From NCBI GenBank assembly GCA_946887045.1, contig CAMPKC010000062.1:1-26400 (forward strand): a DNA stretch of 26,400 bases, read 5' to 3'. This document shows positions 8,533 to 17,227 of this stretch, piece by piece. The notes beneath the pieces are model-generated. The model searched no databases. It worked only from the letters and a program-made list of their open reading frames with translations, and was not told where the DNA came from. The translations under genes were made by a program, and so were the position numbers. Position 1 is the stretch's first letter. Each line of letters starts with the position of its first letter. The stretch comes from an uncultured Sphingobacteriaceae bacterium (GTDB taxonomy: Bacteria > Bacteroidota > Bacteroidia > Sphingobacteriales > Sphingobacteriaceae).

Positions 8533-11484
8533 ATGCATAAACAAAATACACACTATATAATTCTACTCGGTATTCTATTTACGATTGTAAGTATTGAACC
8601 TTCTATTGCCCAGGTTTCTATATTATTTAAGCCCGCTACTAACTCTTTTCCTTTAGTCGCAAACGGTAAAGCCTCTCGAATTTATACCGACCCATCAGAT
8701 GCCGAAGTGGTGCGCATTGCAGCAAATGCTTTTAAAAATGATGTAAAATTAGTGACCGGACTTACACCCGAACCTACAAGTTTACAGACCGCTTTGCCCC
8801 AGGTTTTAATAGGTACCATCGGACAGTCTAAACGTATCGATCAGCTCATAGCTAATAAAAAAATCAAAGTCGATCAGTTAAAGGGTAAATGGGAATCTTT
8901 TGAGATAGCTGTTGTTAATAATCCTTTCCCTGATGTAAAGCAGGCATTGGTTATAGCCGGCAGTGATCCTCGTGGCACCGCTTTTGGTGTGTTTGAATTG
9001 TCTAAACGGATCGGTGTTTTACCTTTTAGCTGGTGGGCAGATATCAATCCAACCCAACAGAAGGAGATATTTATAAAAGGTGATGTCATTTCCCGTCCGC
9101 CATCTGTAAAATACCGTGGGATATTTCTGAATGATGAAGACTGGGGGCTTCAACCCTGGGCTGCTAAAACATTCGAACCTGAAACCGGCGATATCGGACC
9201 AAAGACTTATGCTAAAATTTTCGAGCTGTTGCTTCGACTTAAAGCAAACCTGATTTGGCCGGCAATGCACCCCAGTACCAAGGCATTTTATTCTTATCCC
9301 GGCAATAAGAAAGTGGCCGCAGATTATGCAATCGTAGTTGGCTCATCGCATGCTGAACCCATGTTGCGAAATAATGTGGGCGAATGGAATAAGTCTATGG
9401 GCGATTTCAATTACATCACGAATAGGGAAAAAATTTATAACTACTGGGAAAACCGCGTCAAAGAAAGCAAAGGCAACGACGCAATTTATACGCTGGGTAT
9501 GCGTGGTGTTCACGACAGCGGAATGGAGGGGGTTAAAAGTGTGAAAGAAGCTGTTCCATTGCTGGAGAACATTATTGGAGAGCAAAGGGTTATGCTAAAA
9601 AAGCATGTGAATACTGATGTCGCCGCCATACCACAGGTGTTTACCGTTTATAAGGAGGTTCTTGATATTTATGATGCTAACATCAAGTTGCCGGATGATA
9701 TCACAGTGGTTTGGCCTGATGATAATTACGGATACATTCAACGGCTGAACAACGAGAAAGAAAATAAGCGCTCTGGTGGATCGGGAGTTTACTATCACGC
9801 TTCCTATTGGGGACGTCCGCATGATTATTTGTGGCTGAGTTCTACCCATCCGGGATTAATCCGCGAGGAAATGATGAAGGCTTATCAAACGGGATCAGAT
9901 CGCTTATGGGTGCTGAATGTGGGAGATATTAAGCCTCTCGAATATAATATGGAGATGTTTATGGACATGGCTTACAGGGCCGATCCTTTTAAAAACAGCT
10001 CGTATACTCAAAAGCATTTAGAAAATTGGGTCGCAACTATTTTTGGTCCAGATAAGGCCGGAAAAATAAGCAGCACTCTCTGGAAATATTATCAGCTGGC
10101 TTTTGAGCGCAGGCCGGAGTTTATGGGGTGGAGCCAGACGGAACCAACTACTCAGACAAAGTATTCTGATTACAATCATTTCTATTATGGAGACGAAGCA
10201 CAGAGACGGATTGATAGCTATGAAAAGCTGGTTGGGGATGTAAGAACCTTGCGTTCTCAGATCAGCTCGAAGGATGCTGATGCGTTCTATCAGCTGGTGT
10301 ATTACCCGGTTGTTGGCGCATCCTTAATGAATAAAAAGTTTCTTTACAGGGATAAGGCCTGGTTATACACTCAGCAAAACCGGGCGAGCGCAGCGGATTA
10401 TGCGGAACTGTCTAAGCAGGCCTATGAGGATATAAAAAGCGAAACCGAATATTATAATACCCAACTGGCAGCTGGGAAGTGGAATCATATGATGTCTATG
10501 GAGCCACGAAGTTTGCCTGTTTATAACGAACCGGTTCTGCCTGCGATCACTATTAACAAAGCAGACGTTTGGAGCATCGCACCCGAAGGTTTTGTAAGCA
10601 AAGATTCATCATTGGTTTCAAAAGGAAGTTCGCAATTTGTGTTGCCTGCTTTTAATCGCCTAAGCAATAAGAAATACTTCATAGATATTTTTCTAAGCGA
10701 CGATAAAACCCTCAACTGGACCAGCCGTGCGGATAGCTGGATTAAGCTATCGCAAACTTCAGGAACTTTGAGTCCGGAGACAGGCAAACGCGAAAGTAGA
10801 ATTTGGGTAAGCGTCGACTGGAATAAAGTTCAGCGAAGTGGCCGGCAGAATGGTAAGATCAGTTTTACCGCGAACGGTAAAACCCTGATTGTAAATGTGG
10901 GAGCCAATAATGCTGTTTCTCCCCAGCTTGCCGGTTTCAAAGGATTTGTAGAAGACAATGGTTACATTTCGATAAATGCATCAAATTTTAACAGGAAGAG
11001 CGACAAGCAAGATCTGGGCTGGTCTGTAGTCGAAGGTTTAGGGCATACAAATAAAACTTTGATGGCTTTGCCTTTTGAAGGAATCAAGTTGCCAGCGCTT
11101 GAAAATCCGGAATCATTGAAAAGCAGTGCTCCGTTTGTAGAGTACGATTTCTATTCATTAACACCGGGCAAGCCCTCGTTCAATATTTATGCGCTCCCAA
11201 CCCATCCCGTCAATACAGACTACAGAATGCGTTATGCGATTTCAGTTGATAATGGTCCGGTGACGATGGTCGATATTAAGACTGTTGGCCGAAGCGAAGA
11301 GTGGAAACAGAATGTACTTAGAAATAGTGCAATACGTAAAATCGAATCACGGCTTATTAACCCGGGAAAGCATAGCTTGCGTATTTATATGGTAGATCCG
11401 GGAGTGATTTTAGATAGGGTCGTAATTGATCTTGGCGGATTCAAAAAGTCGTATTCTGCAGTACCCGAAACAAAAATGAATTAA
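8533..11484 (+). CDS. GH115 alpha-glucuronidase
   Basis: Predicted to remove alpha-1,2-linked (4-O-methyl)-glucuronic acid from glycans. The ATG at 8533 is preferred over the in-frame ATG at 8479 because it has an adjacent AAAAGGA and opens on a signal peptide (IILLGILFTIV, cleavage near SIAQ). This gives 983 residues, of usual length. An N-terminal domain of about 160 residues ends in RGTAFGVFELSKR (E155). The TIM barrel carries RGIFLNDEDW (D203), LIWPAMHPS, GSSHAEPM, GMRGVHDSGM (D328), VYKEV (E375) and WPDDNYGYI. Spacing of E155, D203, D328 and E375 parallels the active-site residues I recall for BoAgu115A (E162, D206, D332, E375), so it looks catalytic. The C-terminal part (SIDIFLSDDK-type Ig-like region, then a beta-rich end) matches family architecture. 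Its stop is 1 base before the GH43-like gene. Xylan is the classic substrate, but its pectin-enzyme neighbours suggest another glucuronidated glycan. Confidence 0.92.
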   Translation: MHKQNTHYIILLGILFTIVSIEPSIAQVSILFKPATNSFPLVANGKASRIYTDPSDAEVVRIAANAFKNDVKLVTGLTPEPTSLQTALPQVLIGTIGQSKRIDQLIANKKIKVDQLKGKWESFEIAVVNNPFPDVKQALVIAGSDPRGTAFGVFELSKRIGVLPFSWWADINPTQQKEIFIKGDVISRPPSVKYRGIFLNDEDWGLQPWAAKTFEPETGDIGPKTYAKIFELLLRLKANLIWPAMHPSTKAFYSYPGNKKVAADYAIVVGSSHAEPMLRNNVGEWNKSMGDFNYITNREKIYNYWENRVKESKGNDAIYTLGMRGVHDSGMEGVKSVKEAVPLLENIIGEQRVMLKKHVNTDVAAIPQVFTVYKEVLDIYDANIKLPDDITVVWPDDNYGYIQRLNNEKENKRSGGSGVYYHASYWGRPHDYLWLSSTHPGLIREEMMKAYQTGSDRLWVLNVGDIKPLEYNMEMFMDMAYRADPFKNSSYTQKHLENWVATIFGPDKAGKISSTLWKYYQLAFERRPEFMGWSQTEPTTQTKYSDYNHFYYGDEAQRRIDSYEKLVGDVRTLRSQISSKDADAFYQLVYYPVVGASLMNKKFLYRDKAWLYTQQNRASAADYAELSKQAYEDIKSETEYYNTQLAAGKWNHMMSMEPRSLPVYNEPVLPAITINKADVWSIAPEGFVSKDSSLVSKGSSQFVLPAFNRLSNKKYFIDIFLSDDKTLNWTSRADSWIKLSQTSGTLSPETGKRESRIWVSVDWNKVQRSGRQNGKISFTANGKTLIVNVGANNAVSPQLAGFKGFVEDNGYISINASNFNRKSDKQDLGWSVVEGLGHTNKTLMALPFEGIKLPALENPESLKSSAPFVEYDFYSLTPGKPSFNIYALPTHPVNTDYRMRYAISVDNGPVTMVDIKTVGRSEEWKQNVLRNSAIRKIESRLINPGKHSLRIYMVDPGVILDRVVIDLGGFKKSYSAVPETKMN

Positions 11485-11485
11485 A

Positions 11486-12502
11486 ATGAAGCGATTACTG
11501 ACGTATATATTAATGATGGTAGGCATGTCATTTCTTGTGAATGACAATGTTCTGGCCCAAAAAAAGAAAGGTAGATTAGCCGACAAACCACTCTTTCGTG
11601 ATCCAGTATTCGATGGAGCTGCCGATCCTGTTATCGTTTGGAACAAGAAAGAAAAGAAGTGGTTTATGTTTTACACCAACCGTCGCGCCAAGGCCGCGAA
11701 TGAAACTGGCGTAACATGGGTTCATGGTACAAGAATCGGGATCGCCGAATCCAGAGACGGGGCGAAATGGACCTACAGAGATACTGCCAATATTAATTAC
11801 AGACCAACAAAAGATTATACGCACTGGGCTCCTGATGTTTTTGAGCATAAGGGCATTTATCATATGTTTCTTACTTATGTTCCCGGAATATTCACTGACT
11901 GGAATCATCCCCGAAATATTTTGCATTTAACCAGTAAAGATCTTTTAAACTGGGATTATGTATCGACCGTAAAATTGGTTAACGATAAAGTAATTGATGC
12001 CAGTTTGTTTCAAATGCCGAATGATACCTGGCGGATGTGGTATAATAATGAGAAGGATAGTAAGTCGATCTATTACGCCGACAGCAAAGATTTAGAAAAT
12101 TGGGAACTGAAGGGAAAAGCAGTAGGCGACCGGGGAGGCGAAGGGCCTAAGATATTCAGATGGAAAAACAAATACTGGATGCTGGTAGATAACTGGGCCG
12201 GAATGGGCTTGTATTATTCGGACGATTTGACGAACTGGACAAAGCAGCCAAAAAGAATTTTGGAAGAGCCGGGCAAAGGCGCCGAAGATCAGGCAATTGG
12301 AGGTCACGCCGACGTTGTGGTTAGTGGCGACCGTGCTTATGTGTATTACTTTACTCATCCCGGCAGGATTACCAAACCCTTTACTGATGGCGTTGAAACA
12401 CGGAGAAGTTTAATTCAGGTGGCCGAACTTGAATATAAAGATGGGGTTATATCTGCTGATAGAGATAAGCCTGTCTATGTTAAATTAAAGAAGAAAAAAT
12501 AG
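11486..12502 (+). CDS. GH43-like five-bladed beta-propeller glycosidase
   Basis: A 338-residue exported protein (signal peptide ending near NVLAQ) with a single propeller domain. The blades show the usual pattern of aromatic strands with DG/DL turns (SRDGAKW, SKDLLNW, SKDLENW, SDDLTNW). The clan-F style triad is visible: D47 in AADPVIV as base, D171 in VIDASLF as pKa modulator, and E219 in GGEGPKI as acid; WAPDV at 114-118 is also typical. It is therefore likely an inverting exo-acting alpha-L-arabinofuranosidase, beta-xylosidase or galactosidase. The GH43 subfamily, or a related propeller family such as GH117, cannot be settled by eye. It lies 1 base after GH115 and 26 bases before GH2, so the three enzymes probably act on one side chain. 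Confidence 0.75.
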   Translation: MKRLLTYILMMVGMSFLVNDNVLAQKKKGRLADKPLFRDPVFDGAADPVIVWNKKEKKWFMFYTNRRAKAANETGVTWVHGTRIGIAESRDGAKWTYRDTANINYRPTKDYTHWAPDVFEHKGIYHMFLTYVPGIFTDWNHPRNILHLTSKDLLNWDYVSTVKLVNDKVIDASLFQMPNDTWRMWYNNEKDSKSIYYADSKDLENWELKGKAVGDRGGEGPKIFRWKNKYWMLVDNWAGMGLYYSDDLTNWTKQPKRILEEPGKGAEDQAIGGHADVVVSGDRAYVYYFTHPGRITKPFTDGVETRRSLIQVAELEYKDGVISADRDKPVYVKLKKKK

Positions 12503-12528
12503 CAACACATTACATCAATAAAATAGAT

Positions 12529-15399
12529 ATGAATTTAAAAAAGGGACTCTTTGCAATCGGGCTGTCGATATTAACTGCGGGTCAAGTGTTTGCCCAGGCC
12601 GGAATTACCAAACAGATCCAATACTTGTCGGGCACTGATAATGAGAACACTGTTTCCTGGGATTTTTGGGTAACCGGTGGCCGCAAAAGTGGTGTATGGT
12701 CTAAAATTCCGGTTCCTTCGCATTGGGAGCAACATGGTTTTGGAGAATATAATTACGGCCGTGATTATGTAACATACGGCAAAAACTTTCGCTTTGCAGA
12801 TGAGAAGGGAATTTATCGTCACAGCTTTAACGTGCCTTCAAATTGGCAGGGGCAGGATGTATTCATCGTGTTTGAAGGCTCGATGACGGACACTGAGCTG
12901 AAGATTAATGGAAAATCGGCCGGACCTGTGCATCAGGGATCGTTCTATAGATTTAAGTATAATATCAGCGATAAGCTAAAATATGGGCAGTCTAATCAAC
13001 TGGAAGCTGTGGTTAGCAAAATGTCTGCTGATAACTCTGTAAACAATGCCGAACGTTTAGCAGATTACTGGATTTTTGGTGGGATCTTCCGTCCCGTTTA
13101 TCTTGAAGCCGTTCCTAAAGAACATATTTCATGGACAGCTATTGACGCAAAAGCGGATGGCTCTTTCCGGATGAATGTTCACTTGAAAAATGCACAGGCG
13201 GGAAGAGATGTTGTTGCCGAGATTATTGACGCTAAGGGAAAAATTGTGGGAACTGCGAGCGGAAAAACATCAGCCTCAGACACCCTGGTTCAATTGAGAA
13301 CTTCGGTTAGAAAACCTCTTTTATGGACTGCGGAAACTCCTAATCTTTACCGTGTTAACCTGTATATAAAAAACGTAGGGACTAACATTTACCAAACCAG
13401 CGATAAGTTTGGTTTCAGAACTATCGAAATCAGAAAGCAGGATGGTATTTATGTAAACGGCACTAAAGTTAAAATGAAAGGTGTAAACCGTCATGTTTGG
13501 TGGCCAGAAAGTGGACGTTCCGTAAATGCGCGTATCGATTTGATGGACGTGAAACTGATTAAAGAGATGAACATGAACGCAGTTCGTTGTTCCCATTATC
13601 CTCCCGATAAGAGCTTTCTTAATTTCTGCGATTCATTAGGTTTATATGTTCTGGATGAGTTAGCCGGATGGCAAAAAGCATACAGTACGAAAGCTGGCGC
13701 ACCTTTGGTAAAAGAGATGGTTATTCGTGATACCAATCATCCTTCCATTATTTTCTGGAGCAACGGAAATGAAGGCGGACATAATTTTGACCTGGACGAT
13801 GATTATGGTAAATATGATTTGTCTAATCGTCCGGTGATACACGGTCACCACCGTCCGGGTAATGCTTTCAACGGAATTGACGCCAATCATTACGAAGATT
13901 ACTACAGCACACAGAAAATTCTTGCCGATACAAATATTTACATGGTTACCGAGTTTCTTCATGCCCAGGATGATGGTGGCGCTGCATCTTCTCTTGCAGA
14001 TATGTGGGAGCTTCACTGGAACGCCAAAAAAGGTGGCGGCGGCTTTATCTGGGATTTAGCAGACGAAGGAATTGTACGTACAGATCAGAACAATATTATC
14101 GATGTAAATGGAGTAAACGCACCCGATGGAATTGTTGGTCCGCACCGTCAAAAAGAAGGAAGCTTTTATGCTATCCGCGAGATTTACTCTCCCGTTAGAA
14201 TTACGTTGAAAGATCTTCCTGCTAATTTTAAAGGTGAAATTCCTGTAGAAAATCGCTACCATTTCACCAACTTAAACCAATGTACGTTTAAATGGGAGCT
14301 GATAAACTTCAGAAAACAGGACGAAAGGCAAAGTGGCTATACTTCGCTTAAGCAAGGTAGTGTTAAGGCGCCGTCAATTGCTCCTGTAGGAAAAGGATCG
14401 ATTAAATTAAACCTTCCTTCAGACTGGAAGAATTATGACGCATTGGCCTTGTCGGCCTATGATCCGCATAACAATGAAATTTACCGATGGGTATGGAAAG
14501 CTAAAACCAACACACAGTTAATTCAAGCAGGAGTCTCTCCCGCGACAGGAACAGCTGCTGTAAATGCGACAGAAAGAGATAGCTTGTTAACCTTAAAGGC
14601 CGCAGGTATTTCTGTAACCTTCAATAAAAAAACCGGAATGATAAATGGCCTTGCCAACGATTACAGCGCCCCTTTATCCTTCAACAATGGTCCGGTGTTA
14701 GTGAGCGGCAACGCAAGTTTTACAGGTTTAAAGCACTTTAAAGATGGCGACAGCCATGTAGTTGAATCTTCGTATTCAGGAGATATGAAATATGTCAGAT
14801 GGAAAATGAATCCGAGTGGTTGGTTGGAAATGACATACGAGTACACCTTAAATGGCGACTATCAGTTTGCAGGTGTGAGCTTTAATTATCCGGAAAACTA
14901 TGTTTTAGGTGCAAAATGGCTGGGAAAAGGTTCGAGCAGAGTGTGGAAGAACCGTTTACATGGAGCTACTTTTAATACATGGCAAAACCGATATAATAAC
15001 ACGCAAACAGGAAGTGCACCATGGATCTATCCTGAATTTAAAGGATATTTCTCTGAAATAGTGTGGATGGAATTTAACACCGTACAAGGTAGGTTTACTG
15101 TAGCATCACCGGATAATGATCTGTTTGTGCGCCTTTTTGACTTTTACGGGTTAACCGGTCCAACCTCGTATCCCGCCCTTCCGCTAGGCAACGTTTCTTT
15201 CCTTGATGCAATCCCACCTATGGGTACAAAACTGGCTTTGGGTGTTAGTCCGAATGCACGAAATCTTGGTCCTTTAGGTGAGTTGAACCATTTAAGCGGA
15301 AGTAAAAAAAGAACTCTGCTGTTTTATTTTGGATTGCCAAAAGGATCTGAGGAGAATAAGCAGTTTACCATGCCGAAGGAAAATATTTTGACGGATTAG
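12529..15399 (+). CDS. GH2 exo-beta-glycosidase (galactosidase/glucuronidase/galacturonidase type)
   Basis: A retaining exo-glycosidase of 956 residues acting on a terminal beta-linked sugar. The signal peptide ends near QVFAQ. Domains in order: jelly-roll sugar-binding domain (residues about 40-220, with IPVPSHWEQHGFGEYNYG and ADYWIFGGIFRPVYLE), an immunoglobulin-like domain (about 220-310), a TIM barrel (about 310-580), and beta-rich C-terminal domains that resemble the beta-galactosidase small-chain region. The catalytic acid/base is E415 in SNGNEGGHN, and the nucleophile is E475 in MVTEFLHA. The barrel opens with MKGVNRHVWWPESG and RCSHYPPD, as expected for the family. Substrate is uncertain: GH2 enzymes in pectin loci include beta-galactosidases, beta-glucuronidases and beta-galacturonidases. 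The terminator just after the gene shows that it closes the GH115-GH43-GH2 transcription unit. Confidence 0.88.
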   Translation: MNLKKGLFAIGLSILTAGQVFAQAGITKQIQYLSGTDNENTVSWDFWVTGGRKSGVWSKIPVPSHWEQHGFGEYNYGRDYVTYGKNFRFADEKGIYRHSFNVPSNWQGQDVFIVFEGSMTDTELKINGKSAGPVHQGSFYRFKYNISDKLKYGQSNQLEAVVSKMSADNSVNNAERLADYWIFGGIFRPVYLEAVPKEHISWTAIDAKADGSFRMNVHLKNAQAGRDVVAEIIDAKGKIVGTASGKTSASDTLVQLRTSVRKPLLWTAETPNLYRVNLYIKNVGTNIYQTSDKFGFRTIEIRKQDGIYVNGTKVKMKGVNRHVWWPESGRSVNARIDLMDVKLIKEMNMNAVRCSHYPPDKSFLNFCDSLGLYVLDELAGWQKAYSTKAGAPLVKEMVIRDTNHPSIIFWSNGNEGGHNFDLDDDYGKYDLSNRPVIHGHHRPGNAFNGIDANHYEDYYSTQKILADTNIYMVTEFLHAQDDGGAASSLADMWELHWNAKKGGGGFIWDLADEGIVRTDQNNIIDVNGVNAPDGIVGPHRQKEGSFYAIREIYSPVRITLKDLPANFKGEIPVENRYHFTNLNQCTFKWELINFRKQDERQSGYTSLKQGSVKAPSIAPVGKGSIKLNLPSDWKNYDALALSAYDPHNNEIYRWVWKAKTNTQLIQAGVSPATGTAAVNATERDSLLTLKAAGISVTFNKKTGMINGLANDYSAPLSFNNGPVLVSGNASFTGLKHFKDGDSHVVESSYSGDMKYVRWKMNPSGWLEMTYEYTLNGDYQFAGVSFNYPENYVLGAKWLGKGSSRVWKNRLHGATFNTWQNRYNNTQTGSAPWIYPEFKGYFSEIVWMEFNTVQGRFTVASPDNDLFVRLFDFYGLTGPTSYPALPLGNVSFLDAIPPMGTKLALGVSPNARNLGPLGELNHLSGSKKRTLLFYFGLPKGSEENKQFTMPKENILTD

Positions 15400-15416
15400 G
15401 ATCCTGATTTTCTTAG

Positions 15417-15461
15417 AAAAAGGCTGTTTCGAGTCTTAGCTGAATTGATACAGCCTTTTTA
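15417..15461 (+). terminator. Intrinsic terminator after GH2
   Basis: AAAAAGGCTGT (15417-15427) and ACAGCCTTTTT (15450-15460) are perfect reverse complements of 11 bases. They are separated by a 22-base loop, with the T-run forming the 3' arm. The hairpin starts 18 bases after the GH2 stop. Because the arms are A-rich and T-rich, it could work in both directions, but no minus-strand gene is present. Confidence 0.8.
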
Positions 15462-15667
15462 TTTTCATGTATTTTATTGTCAAGCATGATGAGTCGAGGT
15501 AACGAATTTCTTACCGAATCAGGCCAAATGCCATGCATGTGCAGGACGCATATTCGCTATTTTTTTTCTATTCTTGAGAATCTGATTATAACCCATACTT
15601 AGCCTGATTTTTTTTCGTGCTTATGGTGAAAACTTGATTTCAGTTCTATACACCCATAAAAAATAAT
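15462..15667 (+). promoter_or_regulatory. AT-rich upstream region of the second GH28 gene
   Basis: This spacer between the GH2 terminator and the second GH28 start must carry that gene's promoter. It holds two T8 runs and a short inverted repeat, ATTCTTGAGAAT (15570-15581). I see no good match to the Bacteroidota TAnnTTTG box, so the promoter itself cannot be placed. Confidence 0.35.
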
Positions 15668-17083
15668 ATGATCCAATTCGCAAAACGAATACTCCTTTTA
15701 TTCTTTTTTACAGTAACCGTTTTACAGGTTGAAGCCGCAGACCCTGCCTGGGCTTCGAAAGTGGGTGTGAGGAAGCTGAAAATCAAGAAGCGAATTTTCA
15801 ATGTAAAAGACTTCGGTGCTGTGAATGATGGCAAAACTCTTACAACTGAAGCAATTCAAAAAGCTATAGATGCATGCTCGAGAAAAGGCGGAGGGAAGGT
15901 GGTTTTTGCACCGGGCCAGTATTTAACGGGCTCTCTATTTATTAAGGAAGATGTATTTCTTCAAATTGATAAGGGTGTTGAACTTTTAGGAAGCCAGGAC
16001 CTTAAAGACTATCCGGATATCGACACTCGCGTTGCCGGAATAGAAATGAAATGGCCCGCAGCTTTGATCAACATCATTAAACAGGAAAATGCCGGAGTAA
16101 GCGGCGCGGGTATCGTAAACGCGCAGGGCAAACCTTTTTGGGATGCTTACTGGGCATTAAGAAAAGAATACGAACCTAAGAAGCTTCGCTGGATTGTAGA
16201 TTACGATGCTAAGCGCCCCCGGACTTTATTGGTGTCGGATTCGAAAAACATTCTGGTTAAGGGATTAACTTTCCAGCAGGCGGGCTTCTGGACCGTTCAT
16301 ATTTTGTATTCAAAATATGTGACTGTTGACGGTATAGTTATTCAGAATAATATTGGCGGACATGGTCCCAGCACAGATGGTGTAGATATCGACTCATCAT
16401 CCTGGATTTTGGTTCAGAATTCGGATATAGATTGTAACGACGATAACTTTTGCATTAAATCGGGCCGCGACTGGGATGGACTTCGTGTTAATCGTCCGGC
16501 TGAATACATTGTAATTCGCGACTGCATCTCTCGCAAGGGAGGCGGTTTAATTACCTTCGGAAGCGAAACCTCTGGTGGAATGCGTCACATTCTGGCTAAA
16601 AACCTTAAAGCGAATGGTACCGGTGTGGGTATTCGTTTTAAATCAGCAACTAATCGCGGGGGTACTGTAGAGGATATTTACATTGATAATCTGGAAATGT
16701 CTAACATCGGAACAGCTTTGGAAATAACTCCCAACTGGAATCCATCCTACAGCTATTCAACTCTTCCTGCCGGATACGATATTAACACGGTTCCTGAACA
16801 CTGGAAAAAGATGTTGCAACCCGTTGACCCTGAAAAAGGCATTCCTCATTTTAAAGATGTTTATATTTCTAATATTAAAGTTGATGGAGCCCGTAAAGCC
16901 ATTTTTGCTGATGGGTTAAAACAAGAGCCTTTAAAAAACTTTCATTTAACAAACGTGAATATCACAGCTAACACTGCAGGCTCTATTAAGAATGCAAGCA
17001 ATTGGTCCTTTAACAACGTATCCATTCAATCAAAAGATCATTCTAAAATCGAGGTAACAGAATCACAAAATGTTCGTCCTTAA
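15668..17083 (+). CDS. GH28 polygalacturonase-family hydrolase with canonical motifs
   Basis: A 471-residue parallel beta-helix enzyme of the pectin-hydrolysing GH28 family, exported by a signal peptide ending near VEAAD. The start of the mature domain reads FNVKDFGAVNDGKT, with GGGKVVFAPGQY in the first coils. Catalytic aspartates sit in GHGPSTDGVDID (D237) and CNDDNFCIKSG (D258, D259). The later FGSETSGGM and GIRFKS correspond to the GHG and RIK positions, and the arginine and lysine of RIK are kept (R-F-K). It is thus closer to ordinary galacturonate-binding GH28 enzymes than the first GH28 in this window. It is probably an exo-galacturonidase or rhamnogalacturonan galacturonohydrolase working on imported oligomers (inference). 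It has its own upstream region after a terminator and lies 144 bases before the HTCS gene. Confidence 0.9.
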   Translation: MIQFAKRILLLFFFTVTVLQVEAADPAWASKVGVRKLKIKKRIFNVKDFGAVNDGKTLTTEAIQKAIDACSRKGGGKVVFAPGQYLTGSLFIKEDVFLQIDKGVELLGSQDLKDYPDIDTRVAGIEMKWPAALINIIKQENAGVSGAGIVNAQGKPFWDAYWALRKEYEPKKLRWIVDYDAKRPRTLLVSDSKNILVKGLTFQQAGFWTVHILYSKYVTVDGIVIQNNIGGHGPSTDGVDIDSSSWILVQNSDIDCNDDNFCIKSGRDWDGLRVNRPAEYIVIRDCISRKGGGLITFGSETSGGMRHILAKNLKANGTGVGIRFKSATNRGGTVEDIYIDNLEMSNIGTALEITPNWNPSYSYSTLPAGYDINTVPEHWKKMLQPVDPEKGIPHFKDVYISNIKVDGARKAIFADGLKQEPLKNFHLTNVNITANTAGSIKNASNWSFNNVSIQSKDHSKIEVTESQNVRP

Positions 17084-17130
17084 ATGACCGGATGTTTGTA
17101 CATTAGTTTTCCGGGATAATACTTTATAAA

Positions 17131-17173
17131 TTGCAATACGGAATGAGTTTAAAGTGTTTTGATTTTTGCAATA
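17131..17173 (+). promoter_or_regulatory. Two direct TTGCAATA boxes upstream of the HTCS gene
   Basis: TTGCAATA occurs at 17131-17138 and again at 17166-17173, 35 bases apart, in the 144-base gap before the HTCS gene. The second copy extends to TTTTTGCAATA (17163-17173). The same 11-mer recurs in inverted orientation upstream of the FAS1-susC operon. It is a candidate binding site for the HTCS AraC-type domain; no experimental basis is known to me. Confidence 0.35.
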
Positions 17174-17227
17174 TGTAATGTAAATGTTCCCGATTTCTAA
17201 GTAGATAACAAAGATTTTTTAGCGGAT

